A DNA stretch of 49,467 bases from Kamptonema formosum PCC 10802. GTDB taxonomy: Bacteria > Cyanobacteriota > Cyanobacteriia > Cyanobacteriales > Oscillatoriaceae. The stretch covers positions 1,499,810 through 1,549,276 of the forward strand of contig NZ_KB235948.1 in NCBI RefSeq assembly GCF_000332335.1. Direction: 5' to 3'. Every line of letters starts with the position of its first letter. The stretch's first letter is position 1. The position numbers were made by a program, and so were the translations under genes. Shown here piece after piece: positions 16,785 to 25,718 of the stretch. The notes under the pieces were generated by a model. It saw only the letters and a list, made by a program, of their open reading frames with translations. It was not told where the DNA came from and made no database searches.

Positions 16785-16940
16785 GCGAGACGCCTGTTGC
16801 ACTCCCCCGACGTAGGACAGGCGTCCCGCCTGTCCAGCCCGCGCTTACGCCTTCTTTGAGGCGCAGGCGAGACGCCTGCGCTACGCCTTTCTTGAGGTTG
16901 GTGTGCGCAGGCGAGACGCCTGCGTTACGCCTTTTTTAAC
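16785..16940. repeat. GGCGAGACGCCTG repeat block
   Basis: Four to five copies of GCAGGCGAGACGCCTGCG or its relatives, interspersed with TACGCCTTTCTTGA. They fill the spacer between the VOC and recombinase genes. Confidence 0.7.
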
Positions 16941-16954
16941 GGAGAATTGAAACC

Positions 16955-18244
16955 ATGAAAATTATCGCATATTCCTACAGCGAGCCGCTGCTCGAACCGG
17001 CACCCGACCCAACCATCTGGGGCTGGGAAATAGACAAATTATACCAAGATTTAGGTCAGCGCTTCCAGCTGGTTCAGTTGCTGAGTGACTGCAAAACATC
17101 GCCGGCGGATTATCTTTTAATTCGGCGTCTGGAAGAACTGGGCGACACCGTGGGGGAAGTGTGCGTTCGCATGGCGGAATTGGAAGCCCTCGGCATCGAA
17201 CTGATCGCCACCGAATCAGCCACCCCCACGGGTGCCGGTGTGCGAGCCGATTTATTGAAACTGCTGAAAGAAATCCAGCAAAACCAGCGCAGTCGGATCA
17301 TCCGTTCTGGACACGCCCGCAATCGCCTGAAAGCCCTGCCCCCTCCGGGAAAAGCCCCCTACGGATACCGGCGGGGCAAAGAGCGCTACGTCATCGACCG
17401 CACTGCAGCGCCGGCGGTCAAAGATTTTTTCGAGCACTTTCTCATCTACGGTTCCGTGCGCGGTGCGGTTCGCTACCTCGCGCAAAAATACGGCAAAAAA
17501 ATCTCCGTTTCTACCGCTCGCCAGTGGCTCACCAATCCCGTCTATCGCGGCGATTTGGAATATCAAAATGGCGAGATAATTTCTAACACCCACGCCCCCA
17601 TTGTATCGCGGGAAGAAGCCGCTCAAGTCGAGCGAATTCTGCGCCGCAACCGGCGCATTCCCCCCCGCGCCGCCAGCGCCCCCCGCTCGCTTGCCGGTTT
17701 GGCAGTTTGCGGTTCGTGCCAGTGTGCCATGACAGTCTCCCGCGTCACCGCCCACCGGCAAGATCGGGAATACCTCTACCTGCGCCCCACCGGCTGCCCG
17801 AAACAGCCCAAATGCCGCGCCATTGCCTACGAAAAAGTGCTGGAGCAAACCATTGAGGGGATTTGCCGCGACTTGCCCCGTGCGGTTGCCGGTTTGAACG
17901 CGCCGGATATGGATGCAGTTAAGAAAGAGATTGCCGGTGAGATTGCGGCTAGAGAACAAATCCTCGATCAGCTTCCCTCGCTGTGCGAACTGGGCATCCT
18001 CGACACAGAAACAGCTGACTTGCGAGCCTACAAAATCCGCACAGAAATTGCGGAAATGCAAAGCAAGCTGGCTCAGCTCCCGCCGGTGAATTTGCGCACT
18101 TACGCGCAAGCCGTTTCCATCCCGCAGTTCTGGCTGGACTTATCAGAATCAGAGCGTCGGTTCTACTTTCGAGAATTCATCCAAAAAATTGAAATTGTCC
18201 GCCAAGATAGAGGCTGGAACCTGCGAATCATTTTCATTTTTTAG
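16955..18244 (+). CDS. Large serine recombinase (XisF-like) with degenerate catalytic domain
   Basis: 429 residues. A short resolvase-like N-terminal domain (1-95) is followed by a Recombinase domain (about 125-245: GKAPYGYRRG, ARQWLTNPVYRGDL, VSREEAAQVERIL), a zinc ribbon with CGSC at about 253-256 and GCPKQPKC further on, and a long coiled coil to the end. The catalytic domain keeps its outline (YLLIRRLEELGDTVGEV) but the usual Y-x-R-V-S start reads AYSYSEP, with no arginine and the serine one place early, and the second arginine of the R-L-x-R-L pair is Glu. It may be catalytically altered or inactive; a conserved regulatory role is an alternative. A ribosome binding site is plausible at AACGGAG, 9 nt before ATG 16955. 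Confidence 0.8.
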   Translation: MKIIAYSYSEPLLEPAPDPTIWGWEIDKLYQDLGQRFQLVQLLSDCKTSPADYLLIRRLEELGDTVGEVCVRMAELEALGIELIATESATPTGAGVRADLLKLLKEIQQNQRSRIIRSGHARNRLKALPPPGKAPYGYRRGKERYVIDRTAAPAVKDFFEHFLIYGSVRGAVRYLAQKYGKKISVSTARQWLTNPVYRGDLEYQNGEIISNTHAPIVSREEAAQVERILRRNRRIPPRAASAPRSLAGLAVCGSCQCAMTVSRVTAHRQDREYLYLRPTGCPKQPKCRAIAYEKVLEQTIEGICRDLPRAVAGLNAPDMDAVKKEIAGEIAAREQILDQLPSLCELGILDTETADLRAYKIRTEIAEMQSKLAQLPPVNLRTYAQAVSIPQFWLDLSESERRFYFREFIQKIEIVRQDRGWNLRIIFIF

Positions 18245-18321
18245 GAAAGTGCGCCTTGAATCGATTTGTATTATTTTTAAAATTTTCTCGGGGAGAAATG
18301 ATTTGCGCCCATCTAGAGAAG

Positions 18322-18354
18322 AGAAACCCGGTTTCTTTAAGAAACTGGGTTTCT
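18322..18354. repeat. 33-bp hairpin repeat, copy 7
   Basis: AGAAACCCGGTTTCTT-T-AAGAAACTGGGTTTCT, between the convergent recombinase and histidine kinase genes; one mismatch in the second arm. Confidence 0.85.
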
Positions 18355-18458
18355 TCACTCTCACGACTCATAAAAAAAAACCTATAGACCAACCTAAATG
18401 GTAAAAATCGCCGCTCTCCTCCTAGCAGGCGGGGCAAAATTGGCCAGCCCCTCCCCCG

Positions 18459-19769
18459 TTACCCGCACCTCACTCCCTCGCACTCCTTAGGTTGAAAAAC
18501 CGGCAGCTCTACTGTAAACGTTGTGCCTTTGCCGAGTTCAGAATTGCAATAGATTCGGCCTCGATGGGTTTCCGTGACAATCTGGTGAGAAATCGCTAAA
18601 CCCAAGCCGGTGCCAACATCCCTTGGCTTTGTCGTAAAGAGCGGCTCAAATATGCGAGCCTGTATTTCAGGGGAGATCCCGGCTCCGCTGTCGGCAATCC
18701 TGACCGCCACCCATTCGGGGCTGATCTGCTCGGTAGCAATCTCAATACGTTTCTCAGTCCGCTCTGCTGAAGGCGCACCGGCAAGCAACGCATCAATCGC
18801 ATTGCTGAGCAGGTTCATAAACACCTGATTGATTTGATTGATATAGCACTCCACCCGCGGAATATTGCCAAACCGCCGCACGACTTCAATCTTTTTCTTA
18901 TAGCGGTTGTGCAGCAGCACCAGCGTACTCTCAATGCCCTCGTGCAGGTCAGCCGGTTTCATCTGCGCTTCATCCAGCCGGTAAAAACTGCGCAAATTGA
19001 GGACAAGTTCCCGAATCCGCACCGCTCCCAGCTTCATAGAATCCACGAGGCGAGGCAAATCCTCCAAAATAAAATCTAGATCAATTTCTTCTAGCACTTC
19101 TTGGACTCGCTCGGACTCTTTCGCCGCAGTGGACTGGCATACTTCCAGAACCTTCAAAAGCTCGCGCACATGCTCCTCTACATAAGGCAAATTGCCGTAT
19201 ATAAAGTTAATGGGATTGTTAATCTCGTGAGAAATCCCCGACACCATCTGGCCCAGCAGGGACATCTTTTCCATCTGCACCAGCTGCCCCTGCATCCGTT
19301 GCTGCTCTGTCAAGGCTTCCTGGAGGCGCTGATTTTGTTCTTTTAATTCTTGCGTGCGCTGATCGACGATTTGCTCCAGCCTCGCATTCTGCTCCTCAAG
19401 TTCTGCTTTAGCCCGGATAATCTGGCCAAACTGAACTAGGACGCTGTAGCTGCCGTGGTTGCTGAGACACCCGACTGCTGGAATCGCCGTCAGTAAATCA
19501 AAGCTAGTCTGCCAAAACATTGTGTCCGCTAAACCAAGCATCCCAATTCCATGCGCTGTATGGCCTAACGCACAGCTCAAAAAGATTCCTGCCGTGAACC
19601 CCACCAGCACGTCAACACCCTCGTGCCGGTTCCGCCACAAACCAATCGCCAGCAGCGTGGAGATAGTGAAGTAGCAGGAAGCAATAAACAGATTCGCGGC
19701 TCCATCCACCGTTCCCAGAGGAGGGTGAGCCCAAAAGTGAGCGAGCGCAAAAAAACAAGCATTTACCAT
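18459..19769 (-). CDS. Sensor histidine kinase with ethylene-receptor-like membrane domain
   Basis: 436 residues. Three membrane helices (about 26-45, 53-72, 88-115) align without gaps to the plant/cyanobacterial ethylene-binding domain over 43 positions from FIA to GH: Tyr33, Ile36, Cys66 and His70 fall at the ETR1 Y32, I35, C65 and H69 positions, the last two being the Cu(I) ligands. Asn26 replaces D25 and Ser37 replaces P36. A coiled coil follows, then the kinase core with H181 in GISHEINNP and ATPase motifs ending GTGLGLAIS. No PAS or GAF lies between. No strong ribosome binding site is seen before ATG 19769. The paralogous soluble kinase lies 196 bp upstream in the same direction. A copper-bound small-ligand sensor is inferred; true ethylene binding is doubtful given the substitutions. 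Confidence 0.85.
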   Translation of the reverse strand: MVNACFFALAHFWAHPPLGTVDGAANLFIASCYFTISTLLAIGLWRNRHEGVDVLVGFTAGIFLSCALGHTAHGIGMLGLADTMFWQTSFDLLTAIPAVGCLSNHGSYSVLVQFGQIIRAKAELEEQNARLEQIVDQRTQELKEQNQRLQEALTEQQRMQGQLVQMEKMSLLGQMVSGISHEINNPINFIYGNLPYVEEHVRELLKVLEVCQSTAAKESERVQEVLEEIDLDFILEDLPRLVDSMKLGAVRIRELVLNLRSFYRLDEAQMKPADLHEGIESTLVLLHNRYKKKIEVVRRFGNIPRVECYINQINQVFMNLLSNAIDALLAGAPSAERTEKRIEIATEQISPEWVAVRIADSGAGISPEIQARIFEPLFTTKPRDVGTGLGLAISHQIVTETHRGRIYCNSELGKGTTFTVELPVFQPKECEGVRCG

Positions 19770-19965
19770 TTCGGCACGGATCTAGATCTAGCTTTATTAA
19801 TTTTAATCTACCATCCCTTACTCTCCTAAACGATAAAAAAAACTAATGCCCCTATGGAGGAAATGGGGAAACCCATCTATCTGTCATGTAGGAAAAGTTT
19901 AGGGGGTTGGGATGTGACAGAGCCTTTGAGCTGCAACTCCCCAGATTTCTCCCCAAAAGCCGCAC

Positions 19966-20976
19966 CTAAACTGGAATTCCTGCAACGCGGTTTCGATCGC
20001 CGGTGCCCCCCTGCCCACAGCTTCCCTCTCGGCACGCCTTGGACTGGCGCACCGGCAGTTCCACAATAAAGGTCGTGCCAACACCAGGCGTCGAAAGGCA
20101 ATAGATTTCGCCTCCGTGGGTTTGCGTGACAATCTGGTGGGAAATGGACAGCCCCAAGCCGGTGCCCACGCCCATCGGTTTAGTAGTAAAGAACGGCTCA
20201 AACACTCGCGCCAGGACATCTGGGGGCATGCCCAGCCCGTTGTCGGAAATACTGATCGAAACTCGGTCTGCGCTCACCACTTCAGTCGCAATCGCAATCC
20301 GCTTCGGAACGCAGCAGCCATTACTCGCTTCCTTCGCCTGGAACGCATCAATCGCGTTAGAGATCAGATTCATAAAAACCTGATTCAGCTGATTGATGTG
20401 GCACTCCACCGGCGGCAGATCCCCAAACTGCCGCAGAATCTCAATCTTTTGCTTGTACCGGTTGTGCAGCAGCACCAGCGTACTTTCAATGCCGGCATTC
20501 AGATCCGCCGGTTTCATCTGCGCTTCATCCAGCCGGTAGAAATTCCGCAAGTTGAGAACCAGCTCCCTAATCCTGTCCGCCCCCAGCTTCATAGAGTCAA
20601 CAATGCGCGGCAAATCTTCCACGACAAAATCCAGTTCCGCCTCCAAGAGCGCATCTTCCACCGCAGAGCTTTGGCTCGGGTAAGCCGACTGGTATGCCTC
20701 CAGAACCTTCAGCAGAGCGTCTACATGCTCCTCCACATAGGGCAAATTCCCGTAGATAAAGTTAATCGGGTTATTAATCTCGTGGGAAATCCCGGACACC
20801 ATCTGACCCAGCATCGACATTTTTTCCATTTGCACCAGATGTTCCTTCATCCGCTGCATCTCTGCCAGCGCTTCAAAGAGGCACTCGTCTTTTCCCTGGA
20901 GTTCCCGGGTCAGCTCCCCGACTTTTTGCTCCAGTCTTGCGTTGCGTTCTTGCAGTTCCTTCACTAAATTATCCAT
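19966..20976 (-). CDS. Soluble sensor histidine kinase, paralogue of the 18459 kinase
   Basis: 336 residues from ATG 20976 (GGGGA just upstream); an ATG at 21003 is possible. It begins with a coiled coil (ELQERNARLEQKV...) that matches the linker of the neighbouring membrane kinase, then has H65 in GISHEINNP, the LDFVVEDLPRIVDSMK segment, and the ATPase motifs ISDNGLGM, FEPFFTTKP and GTGLGLSIS. It has no membrane, PAS, GAF or receiver domain, so its input must come from a partner or through the coiled coil. The last 25 residues differ from the paralogue. The pair looks like a tandem duplication in which this copy lost, or never had, the membrane sensor. Confidence 0.88.
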   Translation of the reverse strand: MDNLVKELQERNARLEQKVGELTRELQGKDECLFEALAEMQRMKEHLVQMEKMSMLGQMVSGISHEINNPINFIYGNLPYVEEHVDALLKVLEAYQSAYPSQSSAVEDALLEAELDFVVEDLPRIVDSMKLGADRIRELVLNLRNFYRLDEAQMKPADLNAGIESTLVLLHNRYKQKIEILRQFGDLPPVECHINQLNQVFMNLISNAIDAFQAKEASNGCCVPKRIAIATEVVSADRVSISISDNGLGMPPDVLARVFEPFFTTKPMGVGTGLGLSISHQIVTQTHGGEIYCLSTPGVGTTFIVELPVRQSKACREGSCGQGGTGDRNRVAGIPV

Positions 20977-21891
20977 TTTCCCCAATCCCCCTTTTCCATT
21001 CACTTACTGCCGGATTCACTACAGAAAACCTTCGGGCGCTCTGCCAGCTTCATTCAAGACTCACAGTCTTGTGCGGTTGGCTGTATTAAATTTTTCTAGA
21101 TTGGCCGACCGCCCGATAAGAAATGTAATATTAAAGAACCGCATGCTTCTTCATAATGCGTGAAATCGTAAGGGCGGGTTTAACGGTCGATTCGGCACGC
21201 TCGGGCGGGGTGGGGAACTTTGAGTGCGTCGAGTGCGTCCCGATTTGACACACTCAGCACAGGTGAGAAGCCCTCGCAACCCTTGCCAGCCCTTCGCGTT
21301 TTAAGCCAGGGCTTTGGTAAATATACAGGCAAGCAGAACCCTTTGGCGCAACCCGGCACACAAAAATTTACACCCCCGAAAAACCGGCACCCATCCCAGC
21401 CCGGATACCTGTGCCACAAGTGTGCCACAAGCGCGACACAATGGCCATTGAAAGGCTCCTGGAAACGGAATCGAAGCTGCACTGGCGCATCCAGCTGGCC
21501 CATTCCATTACTTTCCCCAGAGCGCAGCGTCACCCGATCTCCAAAACACCTGTCTCGCTGGCATGTCCGGTTTCCCAAAAGGGGCTGCCGGCAGATCAAC
21601 AGCAGAGACTGACGCATCAGTGCCCGACTTATCTTTACTTTACCTATAAATTCAAAACGTCTACTGTGAGCCAGATCACGGTAGAACATGCTTCTCGTCA
21701 ATTTCTCGCTGGCTAATTCCCGCCCCCACACCTCTGTACCGCCTTGCGCAGATAAGTTTGGTGCGTTCCCCCGAACCCCACCCGAATAGCTCCGCACTCC
21801 CAAGCTCAGTAACCGCCCTTATAACACAGCGAGCGAGGAAATTCATCGCCCTTGAGCAATAGAAATATAGCGTTTCTCATCCTGGGTACGG

Positions 21892-21924
21892 AGAAACCCG
21901 GTTTCTTTAAGAAACCGGGTTTCT
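21892..21924. repeat. 33-bp hairpin repeat, copy 8
   Basis: AGAAACCCGGTTTCTT-T-AAGAAACCGGGTTTCT: a perfect 16-bp inverted repeat, the best match to the family consensus. Confidence 0.88.
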
Positions 21925-22065
21925 GGGGCGCACTTCATCCAACTGAGAACCGCTAGAAGTAAGGTGCGCTCCCCTGGAACTAACCCTGCAAGCGCCCAAG
22001 CGTGATAATATATAATCAAGGGCTGTTAGCGAGGCCGGTGAGGCTTCCAGCCCGGCGTGAAAATA

Positions 22066-22087
22066 AATCCCGTTTCCGGGATTGAAA
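22066..22087 (+). repeat. Solo CRISPR-repeat-like palindrome A
   Basis: AATCCCG-TTTC-CGGGATT followed by GAAA. The 18-nt core is identical to that at 33384-33401. Many cyanobacterial CRISPR repeats end GGGATTGAAAC, but no second unit or spacers are present. Confidence 0.45.
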
Positions 22088-22100
22088 AAAAGAAAGAAAA

Positions 22101-22135
22101 CGAAACGAAACGAAACGAAACGAAACGAAACGAAA
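22101..22135. repeat. CGAAA pentanucleotide microsatellite, 7 perfect units
   Basis: Seven uninterrupted CGAAA units, preceded by a purine tract GAAAAAAAGAAAGAAAA. All purine except the C of each unit. Confidence 0.9.
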
Positions 22136-22266
22136 CAGCTCCCACCGGCTCCCCTCACCCCTCACCCCCAAAACAGAAAGGGAGAGTGGGAAATTCCCCC
22201 ACTCTCCCCTTCTCCTCACTCCTCACTCCTCACTCCGCGCCAGACGGTTTCCTCCTGCTAGCTGCA

Positions 22267-23751
22267 CTAGCTAGAAGTCCCCTTTTTTTTGCTAGCGAAG
22301 TCAGCTTTGCCAGTATTACGGACATTCATAACCTTGCTCAGTAAATCAAACCAAAAAGATGAACCCATCGAAATGGCTAGCCCACTGACGAGCCAGCCCA
22401 AAAACTGCTTGAGATAGGGAATAGGCCAGCTTTCCTTGACCTGCTGTTGCTGGTTCGCCGCGCTCCACCCCACCGGCATGGAAACGTCCTCTAGGGATTT
22501 TCTAACGCTTGTCTTGATTTCTTCCAAAGGCTCTGCGGTCTGAGCCCCTTTACTGACCACCTGCTCTGCATTCTCTGTAATCGCGGCTCGCAGCACAGAA
22601 TCTTTTGACAAGCTATTCACGATGTAGAACGTATCGGCATTGGCAGTCACAGCTACCACTAAACCAATCAAAATCGCCACCCCTTTGGCATTCCGCTTAT
22701 AGACCCCAGACGCTCGATCCATTGAGCGGTCGAACCAGGTTTCAATTTGCTTTTGCAGGTTGCTGATGTCATCATCAATGCTGTAATCCCCACTTTTCAC
22801 ACGGTCTGCCAGTTCAGCCAGACTCTGCTTGAGAGACGCCGGCAAGCTATCAATTAACGCAGCAATTCCTTTATAGGTGGGGCTGTCCTTATCTTGAATC
22901 GCCCGTTCAAACTCTGCGTAGAGTTCCGGATTTTTTAGAAGGACTTTAATCAACTCCGTTAAACTCGGCTTTAGGGTGAGCAGCAAGGCTTTTGTCTCAG
23001 CTGCCCCAAAAACATCTTCTCTCAGCAATTCTAGCCGTCTGAGAAACATCTCCCCCGACGGCTCGCCCGCGCCCAAGGCAACCTTGCAATTTTCAAAATA
23101 GGTGTTCAGCTTGCCCGACATCCGCTCAACAGTCACCTCCAAGCTCGTTCGACCGGCTTGTAAATCAGCAACCAGAGCGTCAAGGCTTTCCCCCAACTTA
23201 TTCAGATCTCTCTCAATTAAGTCTCTCTCCCCCTCCCCCAGATTCGATTCATTTAAAATCTCGACTAGCTCTCCCAAAAGTCTATCTTGCTTAAACCGCT
23301 CTACGCGCGAAACAGTCAGCGCCTGAGCCAAGGGTTTGAGTTTCAAGGTGTCAACGAGCGTCCGAGCAAATGTCTCCGCAGGAATGTAAGAAGGACCCGA
23401 AGATTTCCCGTCAAAAACGCTGTCGCTCTTCGGCACAAACCGGCGATACAAGCCCACCACTGCCTCGCTCAACCGGCGGAATGACTGGGCTAGCAGTCCT
23501 TTCGCTTCCTGATTCAGGTTCCTCAGCAGGGGGTGATCGTAAAGTGAATTAGCGATCTCTCGCGCTTTCCGAGCGTTCGCACTGTCGTCACTGCCACCGG
23601 CGATCAGCACTTCAATTGATTTCTTTAAATGTTCCGCTCTCCACTGCAGCAGGGTGGTGATCAGTTCTTGAATTTCCGAAGCCAGCAAGCTTAATATCAG
23701 ATAAATAAAAATTAAGCCTACGGCAATATCCACAATCAGAGGGATGTTCAT
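22267..23751 (-). CDS. Conserved hypothetical membrane protein with large soluble middle
   Basis: 494 residues; family not recognised by name. An N-terminal helix (3-24, IVDIAVGLIFIYLILSLLA) is followed directly by an amphipathic segment, then a long helical soluble region (about 45-350) with coiled-coil character, then a helix near 362-382 (GVAILIGLVVAVTANADTFYIV), and a last hydrophobic segment around 450-475 (FLGWLVSGLAISMGSSFWFDLL). The pattern suggests an inner-membrane protein with a cytoplasmic or periplasmic helical domain. GGAG lies 4-5 nt before ATG 23751. It stands alone between repeat-rich spacers. No catalytic motif seen. Confidence 0.8.
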   Translation of the reverse strand: MNIPLIVDIAVGLIFIYLILSLLASEIQELITTLLQWRAEHLKKSIEVLIAGGSDDSANARKAREIANSLYDHPLLRNLNQEAKGLLAQSFRRLSEAVVGLYRRFVPKSDSVFDGKSSGPSYIPAETFARTLVDTLKLKPLAQALTVSRVERFKQDRLLGELVEILNESNLGEGERDLIERDLNKLGESLDALVADLQAGRTSLEVTVERMSGKLNTYFENCKVALGAGEPSGEMFLRRLELLREDVFGAAETKALLLTLKPSLTELIKVLLKNPELYAEFERAIQDKDSPTYKGIAALIDSLPASLKQSLAELADRVKSGDYSIDDDISNLQKQIETWFDRSMDRASGVYKRNAKGVAILIGLVVAVTANADTFYIVNSLSKDSVLRAAITENAEQVVSKGAQTAEPLEEIKTSVRKSLEDVSMPVGWSAANQQQQVKESWPIPYLKQFLGWLVSGLAISMGSSFWFDLLSKVMNVRNTGKADFASKKKGTSS

Positions 23752-24186
23752 GTGTCTCCAGGCTCAAATCGATTTATCCATCTACAGCACCTCAGCAGTC
23801 CCCTCCGGAATTTTGGCCGCTCCTAATTATAACATTAAAATCGCATATTTGGCAATTCCGTTTTTTGCCGGCGGCTCCTGAGCGGGCCGGCGGGTTCGCG
23901 GATGCCGGTGCTCACGTTATATCCAATCCCCTTACAGGTGCGAAAAACCGCACACCCCGGAACGCTTCTTTCGGCAGTATTTTTTTCACAAAAAGGGTTT
24001 TGAAGAAGGGAAAATGCGGAGAGATTGCCAGGGGAGGGTTTTGAGCGTTAGTGTGCCGGTTTAACGCACGCAGCCTTTCATCCCCGCAGGACAGGCATCT
24101 CGCCTGTGCCGTCGCCTGTGCCGGCGAAATCCCAACTGGCTTGCAGCGCCACCGGCACCGGCACCGAGCCGTTACATCTTATACTC
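23752..24186. other. Intergenic region
   Basis: Contains the upstream region of the membrane protein, an AT-rich stretch at 23825-23860 that may hold its promoter, and a CAGGCATCTCGCCTGTGCC repeat at 24088-24125. No gene seen. Confidence 0.5.
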
Positions 24187-25065
24187 CTACCCAACAATCA
24201 TCGAACCGATCCCCTCATCAGTAAAGATTTCTAGCAGCAGGGCGTGGGGAATGCGACCGTCAATAATGTGAGCGGCGTGCACCCCTTGAGCCAGGGAGCG
24301 CACGCAGCATTTCACCTTAGGAATCATCCCGCCGCTCACCACGCCGGTGTCGATTAAATCCCGAGCTTCTTGAATCTTCAACTTACCAATCAGACTCTTG
24401 GGGTCTTTCGCATCGCGCAAAATGCCGGCAGTATCCGTCAGCAAAATCAACTTTTCCGCCCCCAAAGCAGCGGCGAGTTCGCCCGCCACCGTGTCCGCAT
24501 TGATATTGTAAGCTTGCCCGTTTTCGTCTTCCCCCACACTGGAGACGACGGGAATGTAGCGGCTGTTGACCAAGGACTCCAAAAGTTTTGTATTCACCCT
24601 AGTCACCTCGCCGACAAAGCCCATCCCTTCTTGACCTTCCGGACGAGCTTTGAACAAATTGCCATCTTTGCCGCACAGCCCCACTGCCGAGCCACCGGCT
24701 TGATTAATCAGCGAAACCAGTTCCTTATTCACCCGACCGACCAGAACCATTTCCACCACATCCATCGTGGGGGCATCGGTCACCCGCAGACCATTCTTGA
24801 ATTGCGGCTCAATGCCCAGTTTATCCAGCCAGCTGTTAATTTCGGGCCCGCCACCGTGTACCACCACCGGTCGCATGCCGATACAGGACAGAAACACAAT
24901 GTCCCGGATCACCTTATCTTTCAGGGAGCTGTCTTTCATCGCCGCGCCGCCGTATTTGACGACAACGCTGCGACCGGCAAACTGCTGGATGTAGGGCAGC
25001 GCCTCACTGAGGATTTGCACCCGCATAGCTTCAGCTTCCTGGACGAAATCTTGTTGGGTAGGCAT
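24187..25065 (-). CDS. argB: Acetylglutamate kinase
   Basis: 292 residues. It phosphorylates N-acetyl-L-glutamate with ATP in the second, usually feedback-controlled, step of arginine synthesis; cytoplasmic, and in cyanobacteria the target of PII (established knowledge). Visible signatures are [10 protein letters not shown] near the N-terminus, [11 protein letters not shown] (substrate glycine loop), the mid-protein segment [25 protein letters not shown], and the C-terminal GMIPKV plus [15 protein letters not shown]. The N-terminal [18 protein letters not shown] helix is the arginine-sensitive hexamer-forming helix typical of regulated ArgB. The ATG at 25065 (MPTQQDF) is chosen over 25095 because the family begins about 25 residues before LPYIQQF. 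It follows aroK by 92 bp in the same direction. Confidence 0.97.
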   Translation of the reverse strand: MPTQQDFVQEAEAMRVQILSEALPYIQQFAGRSVVVKYGGAAMKDSSLKDKVIRDIVFLSCIGMRPVVVHGGGPEINSWLDKLGIEPQFKNGLRVTDAPTMDVVEMVLVGRVNKELVSLINQAGGSAVGLCGKDGNLFKARPEGQEGMGFVGEVTRVNTKLLESLVNSRYIPVVSSVGEDENGQAYNINADTVAGELAAALGAEKLILLTDTAGILRDAKDPKSLIGKLKIQEARDLIDTGVVSGGMIPKVKCCVRSLAQGVHAAHIIDGRIPHALLLEIFTDEGIGSMIVG

Positions 25066-25157
25066 GATAATTACAATCACACAAAAGGGCGTCAATTGCA
25101 GTTTACTGGCAGCTAGGGTTTCTCAACCACCTGCATTTCTTGACAATTTGCCACCGG

Positions 25158-25718
25158 CTAGCTGGACTCACCGGCACCCGTCACCTCAGGTCTGAGCACC
25201 TTGCGCACCCCCTCAATCACCCGCGCCGCAACCTGTTGGGGCGTTTCCCCCTCCCCAACGCTGACGCGGACATCAGCTTGTGCGTACAGCGATTGCCGCT
25301 CCTCCAGAAGCTGCTGCAATTTTCCCTTTGGGTCAGGGTTTCTTAACAGTGGGCGGGTGGTATCCTCTTGCAAGCGGGCCATCAGCAGCTCCGCAGGCAC
25401 GTCCAGCCAGACCACAATCCCGTGGTGCAGGTAGCTCCAGTTGTGCCGGCGCAGCACGATCCCCCCGCCCGTGGCCACTGTCAAATTCTTGTACGCCGCC
25501 ACTTCCCCGAGCACCTGCGCTTCCAGTTCCCGAAACCCCTCTTCCCCCCGCTCAGCAAAAATCTCACTCACCGACATCCCCGCCACTCGCTCAATCAGGG
25601 CGTCCGTGTCCACAAAGCGATAGCCCAACTCCCTGGCCAAGATGCGCCCCACCGTACTCTTGCCCGCACCCATCATACCAATTAAATAGAGATTGACCCC
25701 TTTTAACAAATTGTCCAC
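25158..25718 (-). CDS. aroK: Shikimate kinase
   Basis: 186 residues. It transfers phosphate from ATP to shikimate in the chorismate pathway; cytoplasmic monomer. The Walker A loop is GMMGAGKST (14-22), FVDTDALIE follows with the shikimate-binding Asp, FRELEAQVL supplies the Arg/Glu, ATGGGIVLR is the glycine-rich Walker B-like motif, and DTTRPLLRNPDP is the lid. Length and order fit AroK/AroL. It starts with GTG (25716-25718), with CGGAGA about 11 nt upstream. It lies upstream of argB and may share a transcript. The C-terminal GVRKVLRPEVTGAGESS tail is slightly longer than usual. Confidence 0.96.
   Translation of the reverse strand: MDNLLKGVNLYLIGMMGAGKSTVGRILARELGYRFVDTDALIERVAGMSVSEIFAERGEEGFRELEAQVLGEVAAYKNLTVATGGGIVLRRHNWSYLHHGIVVWLDVPAELLMARLQEDTTRPLLRNPDPKGKLQQLLEERQSLYAQADVRVSVGEGETPQQVAARVIEGVRKVLRPEVTGAGESS

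Larger units (their letters stand above)
20977..22266. other. 1.3-kb gene-poor spacer with several repeats
   Basis: No convincing gene. A 207-codon leftward frame (21180-21803) has no recognisable family and a low-complexity composition. The spacer holds hairpin copy 8 (21892), a solo CRISPR-repeat-like palindrome (22066), a CGAAA microsatellite (22101) and a TCCTCAC triplet array (22213-22235). The promoter of the soluble kinase should lie near 21000-21160, but no clear boxes were found. Confidence 0.55.

Noticed and set aside
21180-21803. 207-codon leftward frame in the long spacer
   Set aside because: No ribosome binding site, no recognisable domain, and a Cys/Arg/Trp-rich composition unlike the neighbours.
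24370-25116. 248-codon frame opposite argB
   Set aside because: Antisense of a clear acetylglutamate kinase gene.
24187-25718. argB-aroK as part of an arginine or aromatic operon
   Set aside because: No other pathway genes adjoin; a 92-bp gap makes even shared transcription uncertain.
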